Positions 22,060 to 32,109 of a stretch of 64,000 nucleotides of DNA are shown here, piece by piece (the first letter of the stretch is position 1; each line of letters starts with the position of its first letter). Below the pieces are notes generated by a model, which was given only the letters and a program-made list of their open reading frames with translations, searched no databases and had not been told where the DNA came from. Source of the stretch: Acholoe squamosa (Eukaryota; Annelida; Polychaeta; Phyllodocida; Polynoidae). The stretch spans positions 27,905,495-27,969,494 of the forward strand of contig OX439048.1 of assembly GCA_949317995.1 (NCBI GenBank). Reading direction: 5' to 3'. A program made the translations under genes and the position numbers.

Positions 22060-24800
22060 GATGGTATCTGCGTTTAGAGTCAAATATATATACATAATAA
22101 CATTGTCATAATAACTGCATCTTTAATAAAAAAAAAAAGAACTAAGTCCCTCAGGATTAAAACCCGCATGTCGACAAAGAAAGCTAGGGATAAAAAGAAT
22201 ACCTAGAATGAAAGCGCAAAAGAAAATCTGTGCAGTAGCAAAAGCTGAAATGCTGGCAGGAAATCTGGGCTAATGCTTTACCTCTGGCGGTTCGCCGTGA
22301 CTGGCCCCACTGTCAGATAAGTCCTATCTAATCTGATCAGAGACATCTAACCTAACACCACAGGCTGCACGCCCACCAGCCACCCTGGTCCACTGCTTCT
22401 ACCCAGAAACCTACTCTAAAATGTACGTTATGGGTGCAGGGGGATTCTAACTTGGAGGCGTTAAGCTTTGGAGCCATTAAATTACTGGGCCCCATATCGC
22501 CTAATGGTCAGAAATAAAAGAGTAAGCAGATGCAGTATGAAAGATTTAATACTGTGTTCAGTAAACTACCAGTTTGATAACTGTAAACACAGGAAGATAT
22601 ATCTTAAGTGGGGTGGACAGACTAGGTCAAGCTGAAACCAACTTGAGATCCCGCGAGCCATACAACTGCTATTCCACATTTTATATTACCTTCTTGGTAA
22701 CCTCGCTGTGGTACCACTAAAGTTATGAGCGTTCTCCCCAAGGCTTATACATAAGTTCATGGTGATAGCTACCAGTGCATTACCATCCATTATCGTTAAC
22801 TTGAACATTTCTAAATCTAATGCAATGCAATGGCATCTGCAGCTTGTGTGGTTAATTAAATGTTTTCCAAGCCTAGTGATCTCGATCCTGGTGCCAATGT
22901 CCAGAAACCATATCCTGTGTGTAATGTTGCTATGGCTCAAGTCATACCTGACACAAACCCAAACAATACCATGATAAAAAGGTATTCCATTCCTTGATTT
23001 TCTGGTGGTAGGGTTCTGATTCAGTCAGGGTGCAATTAAGATCCAAGCCTTGATATATTAATGGATCCTCCTGTTCTACAACACCCCCTTCCCATGTTAG
23101 GGCCAGGATCTGGTTGAGATTCAACTGCAATCTATTCATATGATGTTGATCTGCTTTTGATGTGGTAGGGGCCTTGGTGTGGTTTCCCTATAATCTTATC
23201 AGATTCATCTTAATCTGGCCGTCATCTGGCTATCTGACCATCCTTCAGCATCAGATAGCTCTCCTTCATCGTCCCCCTCCATGACACAGGGTTTGTTGGG
23301 GGAGATATGGCTTCACACAGGACATTGACCGAGTAGACCTAAGGCAGCAATTTCCGACCCTAGGACTAAGGCCGCCGCACAGCGCCCGAGTTCCTTGTTG
23401 CATTTGGTCGTTTTGAGTTTGCTACAATTTAGGTACGGGGTTATCAAACGCAAAGTGCTGGCTTGACTTGGGTAACATTTGGGTAACCCTTAAAGCCCGA
23501 AGCGAAGCAACGTGTCTAAGTAAGTGAAATGCTTCTTCATGCAATTTGATAGAAATGGTTCTTTATGTTTACATAGTGAGTTGCATATTCAGCAGCCATG
23601 GGTCAGATACCGCGAATAGTCATCAGGCTATCATGAAACAGGGTCTTTCAGCATCACCTATGGGTAATGTGACAATTCCCTAATGCCTCAGGTCTGAAAC
23701 CCCAGTTACGTTTATTCAGCCGATAAGACCACATGGGGGTATTTCCAAGGTGTCATTTCGATATAGTAAAACATGCCTTAGACACCAAATGAATAAACCA
23801 CATCGGGGTTTGACCATCACTTCATCACAACTGATCTAATATCTTCTAATGCAGAGCACTCACAGACTTGGAACTGCCTAGTTCCCTGTATTTGTCGTGA
23901 TTGTGTCAGTGATTGTGACGACCTTTGGCATATAGAGCAGGCTATGGGACCATTCAAGATGACGTACAATTGGTCTTATCAGATGTCATTTTTCCTAAAT
24001 CATACTCAGATAAGGCCTCCAACGGGTTGGCATGGCAGGAAGAAATCGAACTAGATGCTGTGTGATATAGCCACGGCTACATCATAAGGAGATGCAGTCC
24101 TGGCAGTCTCAAGTTGGAGCTAAGACAGAGGCTGGGCTATGAGAAATGACCTAAGCTGAGCATGGGGAAGGGATGGGGCTAAAGGTTTCCTCTCCTTGGG
24201 ATTGCTGACCAAGGTTGAGGAATGGGCTCTGCTGGCGCCAGCCTGGCGGGGTTACAATATACTGTGTTGGGTACAAATAGCAAAAGATTAGCTTATACGG
24301 TAATTGAGAAGATGTATACATAGACTAATTAAGTAAGTATCTTTAGGTGTTGGGTTTTTGAAATACTTATTTCTATGCTAATTTAATTATGTCATATGCT
24401 GTGTCTCTTATCACATGATCTCTGAATGATATATAGTGATATGGCCTTGGTATGAGGAATATGTGGTGTCAGTTCAGGATGTATTGGTTATTCAACCAGA
24501 CCACCACTTGCCTGTGTGCTGTGTGATATGACACACAGACTGATAGGTAAATGCAGCAAGTGAATATAGGACTGTCTGATGTTAGTAATGCGCAATAAGG
24601 ACACGATGGCTTCTCCACTGGCTTCACTTGTCTCAAGATATACAGTAGGAAGCCTTTCATGTCTCCTCACCCCTTCATCTTCATCAAGAGAAGTAGGAAG
24701 GCGTGATTGGCGGCGCATCCTTTGGCAGGAGTCTTTGAGTCTAGCTAGGAGTCAATCAATGTAAAACGTCGATTCTACAAATTTTCTTAGATGTTTTAAG
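22060..24800. other. Intergenic, nothing recognised
   Basis: No supported gene, RNA or element. Frames of 61-84 codons are scattered on both strands and overlap each other. GC-richer patches occur near 23,330-23,400 without other signal. Confidence 0.5.
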
Positions 24801-24819
24801 TACATCCTATGATCCATTT

Positions 24820-25166
24820 CAGAGGCGTAGGAAGCAAATCTTCATTGGGGGCCCAGTGGGGGCCCCACCTTGACCAGCTTGAATTGTCGAATCAAGCATA
24901 AAAGCGCCTATACACATGTACATACCTATATAAAATTTGTACAGAAAGGTGATTTTTGATGAATGTTTAGATCTGATTTTGAGTTTCAGGTCCCCATTTT
25001 CCCTATCCGATTGCCATATCAATCTATTTTTTTTTTTTTTTTGAGATGCAAAAATTTAGCTCCTTGTTCAATTCATTATGGGGGGGCAGACATACTCAGG
25101 CCCCACCTCCTTTATAATTGGGGGGGCAGGCCCCCCTGGCTCCCCCTCCCTTTTCCTACGCCCCTG
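24820..25166. mobile_element. 347-bp hAT-like MITE, CAGAGGCGTAGGAAG ends
   Basis: The left terminus CAGAGGCGTAGGAAG and right terminus CTTTTCCTACGCCCCTG analogue (TTTTCCTACGCCCCTG) are inverted repeats. CATTT flanks both sides (24,815-24,819 and 25,167-25,171), a 5-bp target duplication candidate. The interior has G/C runs (GGGGGGGCAGGCCCCCC) and a T17 run near 25,026. CAGNGGCG-type ends are characteristic of hAT elements. Partners with similar ends lie at 56,562 and 59,165. The overlapping 67- and 94-codon frames are not genes. Confidence 0.82.
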
Positions 25167-25179
25167 CATTTCCACAGCT

Positions 25180-27275
25180 TGATGTTTCAGAGTTTATTCA
25201 CTAGGGACGTTAGTCTTCCGAGATGGAACGGCACAGTAAACATTTGAAACACGTGGTTGATGTAAGGGAGGTTATCCTGACCTAACCTGGAATGTTATTA
25301 ATGTTTCAGATAAAGATTCTACTGCCCCTTGAAATAGCATGGTTCAAATGTACCTTTCCAAGGTGAAATGATACATTGGCATAGATAAAACTGGCACACT
25401 CCTGACACAACAGCAGCATTTCTGACATACCATTGATGGGATTTGTAGACCAGTTTTATGACTCATAGATCTACTCTGTGTATATATAGTAGGTTTCCAT
25501 TTTATGGACAGAGTACTCCAATATTGAAGTCTCCCTAGACTCTACCAGAAGCATTATATGAAAGTTCACGCAATGGTATGTTGTGAGTAGACAACAAGTC
25601 TGGTGTTGCCCACATAAAACTATTCTCTACCACCATATGAACAGCTGGATTTACGTTTTAGTCATTCTTCATACGTGTGCAATCCTGCTTGATCATAGTG
25701 CCAGGCATAAATGTTAAATTTGGCTGGTGATTTAGCAAGCAGTATATTCTGCCTTTTTGTACCACTATTATTCAGATCAATTTGTGTAGATACAAAGATT
25801 TGATGTGAATCTGGTTGCTGGATTCAGGTTTAGTCATTGGCTATTGGATCTGGGTGGGCAGTACCTCCCTACTAATAGTGACTGCCATGCACAGGCTGCT
25901 CCCACCTGCATGCCAAGGCCATTATAAAGTGACAACACTTTGTGCCTCTGTGTATTTGATGTGCTATATATGCCCACATAGCATTTTTATCGGCAGTGTT
26001 AGATACATGCAGTACAATAGCAACTGGTCATGAAGTGAGTTGGGAGGTGGCTCTGTGGACTATGAAAGTTTTTGACTTAGTCATCATCAAGTCACCCCAA
26101 CCACTCCAATTCCCCCGTTACCTTTGGCTTTCTGTGCCATTAGTCAGCAGTTAAATTGGTTATATATACTCCGCAGATCATCATCAATGACGATTATGAA
26201 AATCAAAATAAAGCACTCAAATTACATTGTGTTAAAAAAGGACACATAAAAGCCACAAAAATCTAAATAATTAAAAGGTGCCTACATATCAAGTGATTTC
26301 AAAACGGTCCATTAGCTCATGTAGAATGAATTAGGGCTACTACCTGCCTGGTGTAATTTATCAGTGATACTGTGTCCTGAATTTTAATTAAAATAAATGA
26401 CCTAATGAGCTTTGTTGAAGACGGAGTTGCATCAGTCTAGTGTGGTTGAATAGAAGAAAAGGTAAAATGCAAAATAAGACCAATTAATTGGTTTGTCTAG
26501 ATAGATGATGCTACATTTTGATTGGTGTGAGTTGTACGCCTGTCTTCTTCATCAAAATAAACAGTTGTGTGGGTGGAAGATGTGTGTTGGAGGAATGAGT
26601 GAGGTTGGTGGGGGGGGGTATGTTTATTTCATGAATGTACCATTGAATTATAGTTGTAGTCTAGTTGTAACCTGAATCGTATACTCTCGCCATTACTAAT
26701 CATTTCCCATTTGTGCCTTTGGTGAGAGACAATGATATATTTTCTTTTCTGATTTGAAAATAGAGCAATTTGAATTTGAATCAAATATCTGTATTGGAAA
26801 ACATCACCAAGGGCCGTAGGAATCTCAGACTACAAGTAAAAGCTTGTACAAAAAGCTCTATCCTCCACATGCCTTCAAACTCCCCTCTCAGCTAGACACT
26901 GATTTAAGCGCGCTCTCCTTTTTACATTATTTGGTTTAAGAAGGGCCTTAGCAAGCGTTTTCTTGATAATTAATGCTGTCTGGGTGCATTCCAACACCAA
27001 CTAGTACTGTGTGTACAATGTGTGCCTGTATACCTAGGAGAGTGAGGGACACCTGGTCTCATGGGGTAACATATGTGAGACAGGTGAGTACTATATGTCT
27101 TAAGCCTTTAATATATCGTATCCTCAGCAGGTGGCTGATGATGCTGTAAGTGTAATATATGATGTACACGATCTATGTTGCGGATACATCTTCAAAGGCC
27201 AATGGTCGATATATTTACTAATTTTTTTTAACTCAAGGGGGGGGGGGGTAAACAAGATGTGTATCCATATTGATT
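25180..27275. other. Intergenic, nothing recognised
   Basis: AT-rich sequence with poly-G runs near 26,610 and 27,238. No supported gene or element. Confidence 0.5.
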
Positions 27276-27279
27276 TAAA

Positions 27280-27465
27280 AGGAACACGGACAAGTTCTAA
27301 AGCGTAGTTCAAAAGAAGTTTTGAAGATTTCGAAATGCTGTCTATAAAAATGTTGTGCCTTGAAGTAACAAGAACAAGGATAAGTTCTAAAGCGTGGTGA
27401 AAAAAAAGAAAATTACAGAAGACTCAGAAATGCTGTCTCTCTATGAAAAGCGTTGTCTGATAACC
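27280..27465. repeat. Diverged ~90-bp tandem duplication
   Basis: AAGTTCTAAAGCGT(A/G)GT occurs near 27,291 and 27,383, followed in each copy by GAAGA(T/C)T(T/C)(C/A)GAAATGCTGTCT. The two copies have diverged, including an A-run expansion. No function seen. Confidence 0.7.
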
Positions 27466-27469
27466 GAGA

Positions 27470-28850
27470 CCTACCCATAAGTGAAATAAATTTGTTACTT
27501 AAGTTGAAATATGATAAGCAATTGATAAGGATTGTCATGGATGGATACACATGTATTTATTCGCAGTTGGTGTCCTGATTAATGTTTGAATGCCAAAGAA
27601 AACCTGGTATGTTACCACGGATGTTGATATAGAAAGACCCTGGCTTTAGATAGTTCAGTCGAAGAGAAAGCCGACCTAAACAGGGTAAGTCACTGCTTGT
27701 AGCCTGGATCTTGTACTCAGTGATTGCTATGGGACAGATCCCTGACTAACAACCTGCCGTTATCCTTAACCCAAGGCGGCTTCTCCAGGCTTACTGTGGC
27801 CCACCCTGCTATACTGATAACGATAATGTCTCCACCAGGGTGGGGCAGGGTTCTAGAGGTGGGATGTGATCCAATGGGGGGGGGGGTAGGCGTGAGCGGT
27901 ATGAATGAGTGATAATTGTGTAAGTAGAATTAGCTGGATCATAGGGATAGGAATAGTACCTTAGTGAAATGCTAGACAGGGTAGTGAAGCAGGAAGGTCA
28001 GTAGATAGACATAGGAGGGTATGTCAAGAGGCTAGGACAGAAGGCTGAACATTATTGTGTAAATCACTGTCAGGTAGAGACTTGAGATATTCAGAGTGAA
28101 CATGGATAATGGAGGTTGAGAAAGATAATCCTGAGCACGTATTTACGGGTTCATACGGTAAATAGATACACCTTATCAACAGTTAATAAGGTGTTTTGTC
28201 TCCTCCGGCATCGTCCGGACACTACCCAGTGCCTTAGTGTGGGTAAGAGAATCACTAGTTAGGCTTTATGTTGCCATTCTCAGGGTGAAAGAGAAAAAAA
28301 TGTGTAGGAGCTGGCTGAAGGACGCCAGGTGTCAAATAATGAGGGTCATTGATCTTCGAGCTGCTCGGGAGCTACTCCAGCAGCATGGAAAATGTGGATG
28401 AAATTGCCATAGGAACCTACCAAACGTACATATTTTGTGATACGATCTTGGGGGACCATCCATTGATGTTTTAGGGGCCAGCTTCTAGCTGCCCCCGTTC
28501 TGGTTGTACCAACACAGAGAAAAGAAGACTGATCGCTTTGACACATACTGCACAGGTCACCATTGTCTCCCACATGACATGTGTGAAAGGCATGTTGAAT
28601 GAGGTTGACACTCTCACATTTGGTTCATCAACTCCACTTGACATGCGTAATGAAGACAGTTGTCATGATGACATATGTGCCATGTCCCAATGACATGTGC
28701 TCTATGTGTCAAATCAAGTTGACATGGATATACCTGTCATTTTGTCAGGAAGACTTTTTTCAGTGAACTGTCAGGGGCTGGTCAGCTAGTGGACGCTGCC
28801 CCATGTTGTATCGTACCAATCCAGGTGTAGGTGGAAGGTAAGGAACGTCA
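27470..28850. other. Intergenic, nothing recognised
   Basis: No supported gene. A poly-G10 run lies near 27,877. A loose cluster of TGACAT(G/A)(T/C)G words sits at 28,560-28,745 without regular spacing. Confidence 0.5.
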
Positions 28851-28855
28851 GGTCT

Positions 28856-28926
28856 GGGGATGTAGCTCAGTGGTAGAGCACTTGCTTGCAAGATGAGAGA
28901 CCCGGGTTCGAATCCCGGTGTTTCCA
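28856..28926 (+). tRNA. tRNA-Ala-like gene or pseudogene (71 nt)
   Basis: It folds as a cloverleaf. The acceptor GGGGATG pairs with TGTTTCC using G-U pairs, and the discriminator base is A. The D arm is GCTC/GAGC, and the T arm CCGGG/CCCGG has the loop TTCGAAT. The A box (TAGCTCAGTGGTAGAGC) and B box (GGTTCGAATCC) are intact, and a TTTT terminator follows at about 28,933. The G3-U70 pair and A73 are alanine identity features. As read, the loop TTGCAAG gives anticodon GCA (Cys) with a poor stem (C31-A39), and the variable loop is one base short. A one-base loss from an Ala-TGC gene explains this best. It may be a pseudogene or the head of a tRNA-derived SINE. Confidence 0.72.
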
Positions 28927-28939
28927 AAGACGTTTTCGC

Positions 28940-29930
28940 CGACCTCTACAATGTTAGATCTGCAAGTGCATTGAGCGTTACGTTATGCCCTTTGTGTTCG
29001 GACGTGTCTGCCTCCACGTGCTTCAACTGCTAGATCACTCCTCCTAGCACATCCCCTGAATTACAATTGTTGCCTCTTTTGCAAAGAGAAGTGAAGGATG
29101 CCTACTCCTCCATCACCCTCAGCTCTCATCTGTTGTAGCCGTAGTCTGACCATATAGAGGGCCTTGAGGACAGAGCCTAGTGAAGAAGGAGTAGGGATAG
29201 GTCACTAGTATGCATTAAATTCAGGACACCCCTGCCTCCAGGGGTTGATGGTCAAAGGTTCCATGTAGGTCCGATCTAATTGGTTCTTGAGCAGCACGTG
29301 ACATCCGTATCGTACTGGTAGATGTGGTGTACAGAGATGGGGTTATTCTGAGTAATACTTATGGTTTAGATTAAAGGATTAAGGCAGGTCTGAGCATTAG
29401 CATTTTTTAATTGGCTCATTTGTAGTCAGTCAACCCTATCAGTTGATTAATTGCTGATAACGTTGTACTTGTATGGTGTAAACTCTACATGTATATAAGC
29501 AGTTTTGCTCAGTGGACGGTAAACTGAGAAAAGATGTTCTTTGTATTACTCAAAGCTCTTCTTTGTATAACTCACTAGTATAATATACACCTAGGACATT
29601 TTACCAGGCCCTCTCTATAGCCATTCACATGATACAACATATAGCTCCTGGGATAGACCAGGCCCCCGCAAAGGCTGTATTGAGGGATATCCCCAGTCCA
29701 TAGGGTAGAGCTTGTAGGTAGGAGGGGCACTAAGGTCTCTCTAATGGACTATACGACAGACTATATAAAGCAGGGGTGTAGCCCGTACCTATAGGTCATT
29801 GGGGGGCATCACACCTCGGCCGTCGGCCATTGTTTACGGAGGCTGATGGATGACCTGCCGACCGGAACTAGCCGTCCACCGTCCATACTCCATCTTGTCA
29901 CTAAATGCACAGGTCACCATCTCACCACCG
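28940..29930. other. Intergenic, nothing recognised
   Basis: No open frame or RNA of note. CAGGGGTGTAGCCCG near 29,771 resembles a hAT end, but no matching right terminus follows. Confidence 0.5.
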
Positions 29931-29932
29931 CC

Positions 29933-30144
29933 TAAACCCCTTAATGGCTGCATTGTGCATTAATATTAATGCATTATGACTATCGGTTATCATGGTATAC
30001 CGACCCTATGGAGTTGGTACAATTATAAAGGGTTTAGTTGGCATAGATGCCACAATGCAGTGCTGGTGAGTTAAATGAGCATTAATGCATTATGGCAAGA
30101 AAGGAACTGATGCTGGAGGCATCATGACACCTTGAAAGTGTTAA
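29933..30144. mobile_element. Eroded TTAACCC-type palindromic element
   Basis: Begins TAAACCCCTTAATGGCTGC and ends CTTGAAAGTGTTAA. The interior has GCATTAATATTAATGC, CAGTGCTGGTGAGTTAAATG and GCATTAATGCATTATGGC, the motif set of the dispersed family. No open frame. Confidence 0.65.
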
Positions 30145-30562
30145 CCAGCCAGTCAGTATGGGCCCTATATAGGAGAGCCCTAACACCCACTCTCATATCC
30201 ATTAGCTAACATGTGGGGGAGGAATTTGTAAGGGATTTGAGCGAAGAGCTGAACGGATATTGCCGTGATTTGAATAAGATGTCGGCGTCCTGGGTGCCCA
30301 GCTGATGGAGATGTGGTAAAAAAAAAAGAAGAAAAAAATATATGAAATATGTAGTAAAACCCCATATCTATTACTGGATCCCATATTTCTTACCCATGTC
30401 ACGTAGCTCAGCTAAATACCTAAGTATATTTTGGCCAAGGTCCTCCTGGGTCATTGGCGCCGCCTTTTCAGTGGTTTTCAGTCCATCAAGATAGCCAACT
30501 TTAAGTGGGAATTGCTTCTATAAAAAGGGTCTAGAAATTAATGGAAAGGTGATGCATGTTCC

Positions 30563-30802
30563 CTAGATCCTCATCTTTCTGTACAGGGTAACAATTCCCG
30601 AAAAAGACTGGGTTGAAGTACCTGAAGTACTCGCAATAGGAGACGTAGTCGTAGTACCTTCCATACCAGCATGACCAGCCCCTGACGTGCCAATGGTCTC
30701 ATTGGAGTCATGCATCTGAATGTCAGATCCATCCTCACTTATAGTATGTTTCCTTCTAGTATTTGGACCTTTCTTGCCCTTGTTTTCCTTCTGATCACTC
30801 AT
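30563..30802 (-). CDS. Short Lys/Ser/Thr-rich frame after a splice acceptor; retroelement-like 5' end candidate
   Basis: Not recognised as a named family. The 79-residue frame starts with MSDQKENKGKKG; residues 1-20 are basic (KGKK, RRKH), and about 35-68 are Ser/Thr/Gly-rich. I chose the internal Met at 30,802 because TTTCTTACAG on the minus strand ends at 30,810, seven bases upstream of it, an acceptor-like signal. The longer frame from 30,835 would read through that signal. Upstream on the same strand are four 80-bp CpG-rich repeats and a promoter-like region. The layout matches the plus-strand locus at 62.6-64.0 kb. The frame ends early, so this is either a truncated copy or a first coding exon whose donor I cannot place (CAGGTACTT near 30,635 is one possibility). 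Confidence 0.4.
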   Translation of the reverse strand: MSDQKENKGKKGPNTRRKHTISEDGSDIQMHDSNETIGTSGAGHAGMEGTTTTSPIASTSGTSTQSFSGIVTLYRKMRI

Positions 30803-30809
30803 TGTGAAT

Positions 30810-30819
30810 CTGTAAGAAA
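30810..30819 (-). promoter_or_regulatory. Candidate 3' splice site before the 30,802 start
   Basis: On the minus strand TTTCTTACAG ends at 30,810 and is followed by ATTCACAATG. The pyrimidine-rich run plus CAG fits the acceptor consensus. It parallels the acceptor placed one base before the ATG at 63,602. I could not identify its donor. Confidence 0.45.
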
Positions 30820-30892
30820 CAGGGCCCAGAGTCACTAAAATTTAAAACACTACAGTGTTAAAATAGGAAGACTCACAATTCAACTCAGTTTA

Positions 30893-31245
30893 TGGTCAAT
30901 CGGTCCCCGTAGCGGCCGTGTGCTCGTCTCCGTGTTAACAGAGAGACTCGCCGAAACCAGCGGCAAAGTTTTCCGCCGCTCGGTCAACGTAACGGGCGCG
31001 CGCTCATCTCCGTCTTAACCGAGAGACTCGCCGAACCCAGCGGCAAAGTTTTCCGCTGCTCGGTCAACGTACAGGGCGTGCGCTGGTCTCCGTCTTAACC
31101 GAGAGACTCGCCGAAACCAGCGGCAAAGTTTTCCGCCGCTCGGTCAACGTACCGGGCGCGTGCTCATCTCCGTCTTAACCAAGAGACTCGCCGAAACCAG
31201 CGGCAAAGTTTTCCGCCGATCGGTCAGCGTACCGATCGGCCGAGC
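30893..31245. repeat. 80-bp CpG-rich tandem repeat, four copies
   Basis: (G/A)AGAGACTCGCCGAAACCAG begins at 30,941, 31,021, 31,101 and 31,181, exactly 80 bp apart, followed by CGGCAAAGTTTTCCGCCG and a GTCTCCGTCTTAACC-type end. On the minus strand the unit reads GGCGGAAAACTTTGCCGCTG then GTTTCGGCGAGTCTC. Its order of CGGCG, TTGCCGCT and G(A/G)GTCT words matches the 77-bp unit at 63.1-63.6 kb. The block lies between a promoter-like region and the 30,802 start, so I read it as leader or intron sequence of a minus-strand transcription unit. Confidence 0.93.
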
Positions 31246-31249
31246 GCAA

Positions 31250-31690
31250 AGTAAGGCGAAAAACAACCCCTACACACGCAAAAAACTCCAAATTGCCCCC
31301 GGGGGGTGGGCAAACAGGAGATTTGCCCTTAAAACAAGCGAAAATCCACTCTTTTAACACCGGAGGGTGTAAATCGAATGAAAAGTTGACGACCGTGAAA
31401 ACCAAGATGGCCGCCTCAGAGGAGGATCGGCCCGGTCGTTGAAAACTGCTCCAAACCCAAAATTCCGAGCAGCCAGGGCAAACAAAGAATTGCCCAAACA
31501 ATCAATACACTAAAATTAGTCTATGGGCTAAGAAACTACCCCCAGACTGTAGAAAATTAATACTAGCTGTCGGCTCTTCAAGTGCAGACGAACGCTGTAG
31601 AGGCTGAAATCCGAACTGACTGCGCATGCGCGGATCCACCTCTCGTGCATTCTCGGAAACGCTGAAGGTTCCCGAGGGATAATTTTACCT
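31250..31690 (-). promoter_or_regulatory. CpG-rich promoter-like region upstream of the minus-strand unit
   Basis: The region contains the palindrome GCGCATGCGC (31,622-31,631), which matches the known NRF1-type site. It also contains AAGATGGCCGCC near 31,404, close to the YY1 consensus. CpG is visibly denser than in flanking DNA. These are typical of TATA-less animal promoters, but the assignment is by motif only. Overlapping frames (plus 31,160-31,357; minus 31,175-31,501) are treated as by-products of stop-poor GC-rich sequence. Confidence 0.45.
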
Positions 31691-31856
31691 ATAAAAAAGG
31701 GTGAAAAAAAACCTTACATGTTTGACCTAGTTTCTCATGAAAAAAGTGTCTCCATTGGATTGGATTGCATTGGGGGTTATATTTTGAGTGGTAGACATAA
31801 CCACATAGGGGGTAGAAATAACACTTTGGCTCCTATGGGAATTGCCAATTAAGACA

Positions 31857-32094
31857 CTTTTTTTCAGCAGGTAAGGTGGAAGAAGGTTCATATAGTTGGT
31901 TAATTTTTGTATAGGAAGTGGTAAGACCGTTCATAGAGCACACATGTAAATCGGACCGCCATGTTTTTGTTATAACTACCCCCTTTCCGGCAATGGATTC
32001 TATGCTTTTTTCAGCAGGTAAGGTGGAAGAAGGTTCATATAGTTGGTTAATTTTTTGTATAGGAAGTGTTAAGACTGTTCATAGAGCACACATG
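31857..32094. repeat. ~90-bp direct repeat, two copies about 148 bp apart
   Basis: TTTTTCAGCAGGTAAGGTGG, AGAAGGTTCATATAGTTGG and GACTGTTCATAGAGCACAC (or GACCGTTCATAG) occur at about 31,857-31,946 and 32,005-32,094. A related GAGACACTTTTTTTCAGCAGG block is at 39,659-39,680, preceded in both places by TCCTATGG(G/T). This points to a dispersed repeat. Note the CAG/GTAAG splice-like word inside each copy. Confidence 0.88.
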
Positions 32095-32109
32095 GAAGGG
32101 TCTATATAA

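Noticed and set aside
28560-28750. Regulatory cluster of TGACATGTG words
   Set aside because: Irregular spacing and variable words; could be chance or a fully decayed tandem repeat.
29771-29830. hAT-like terminus CAGGGGTGTAGCC
   Set aside because: No inverted right end within several hundred bases and no flanking duplication.
31160-31501. Overlapping plus and minus frames in the 80-bp repeat and CpG-rich region
   Set aside because: Both strands are open because the sequence is GC-rich and stop-poor; the minus-strand reading is more likely promoter or intron.
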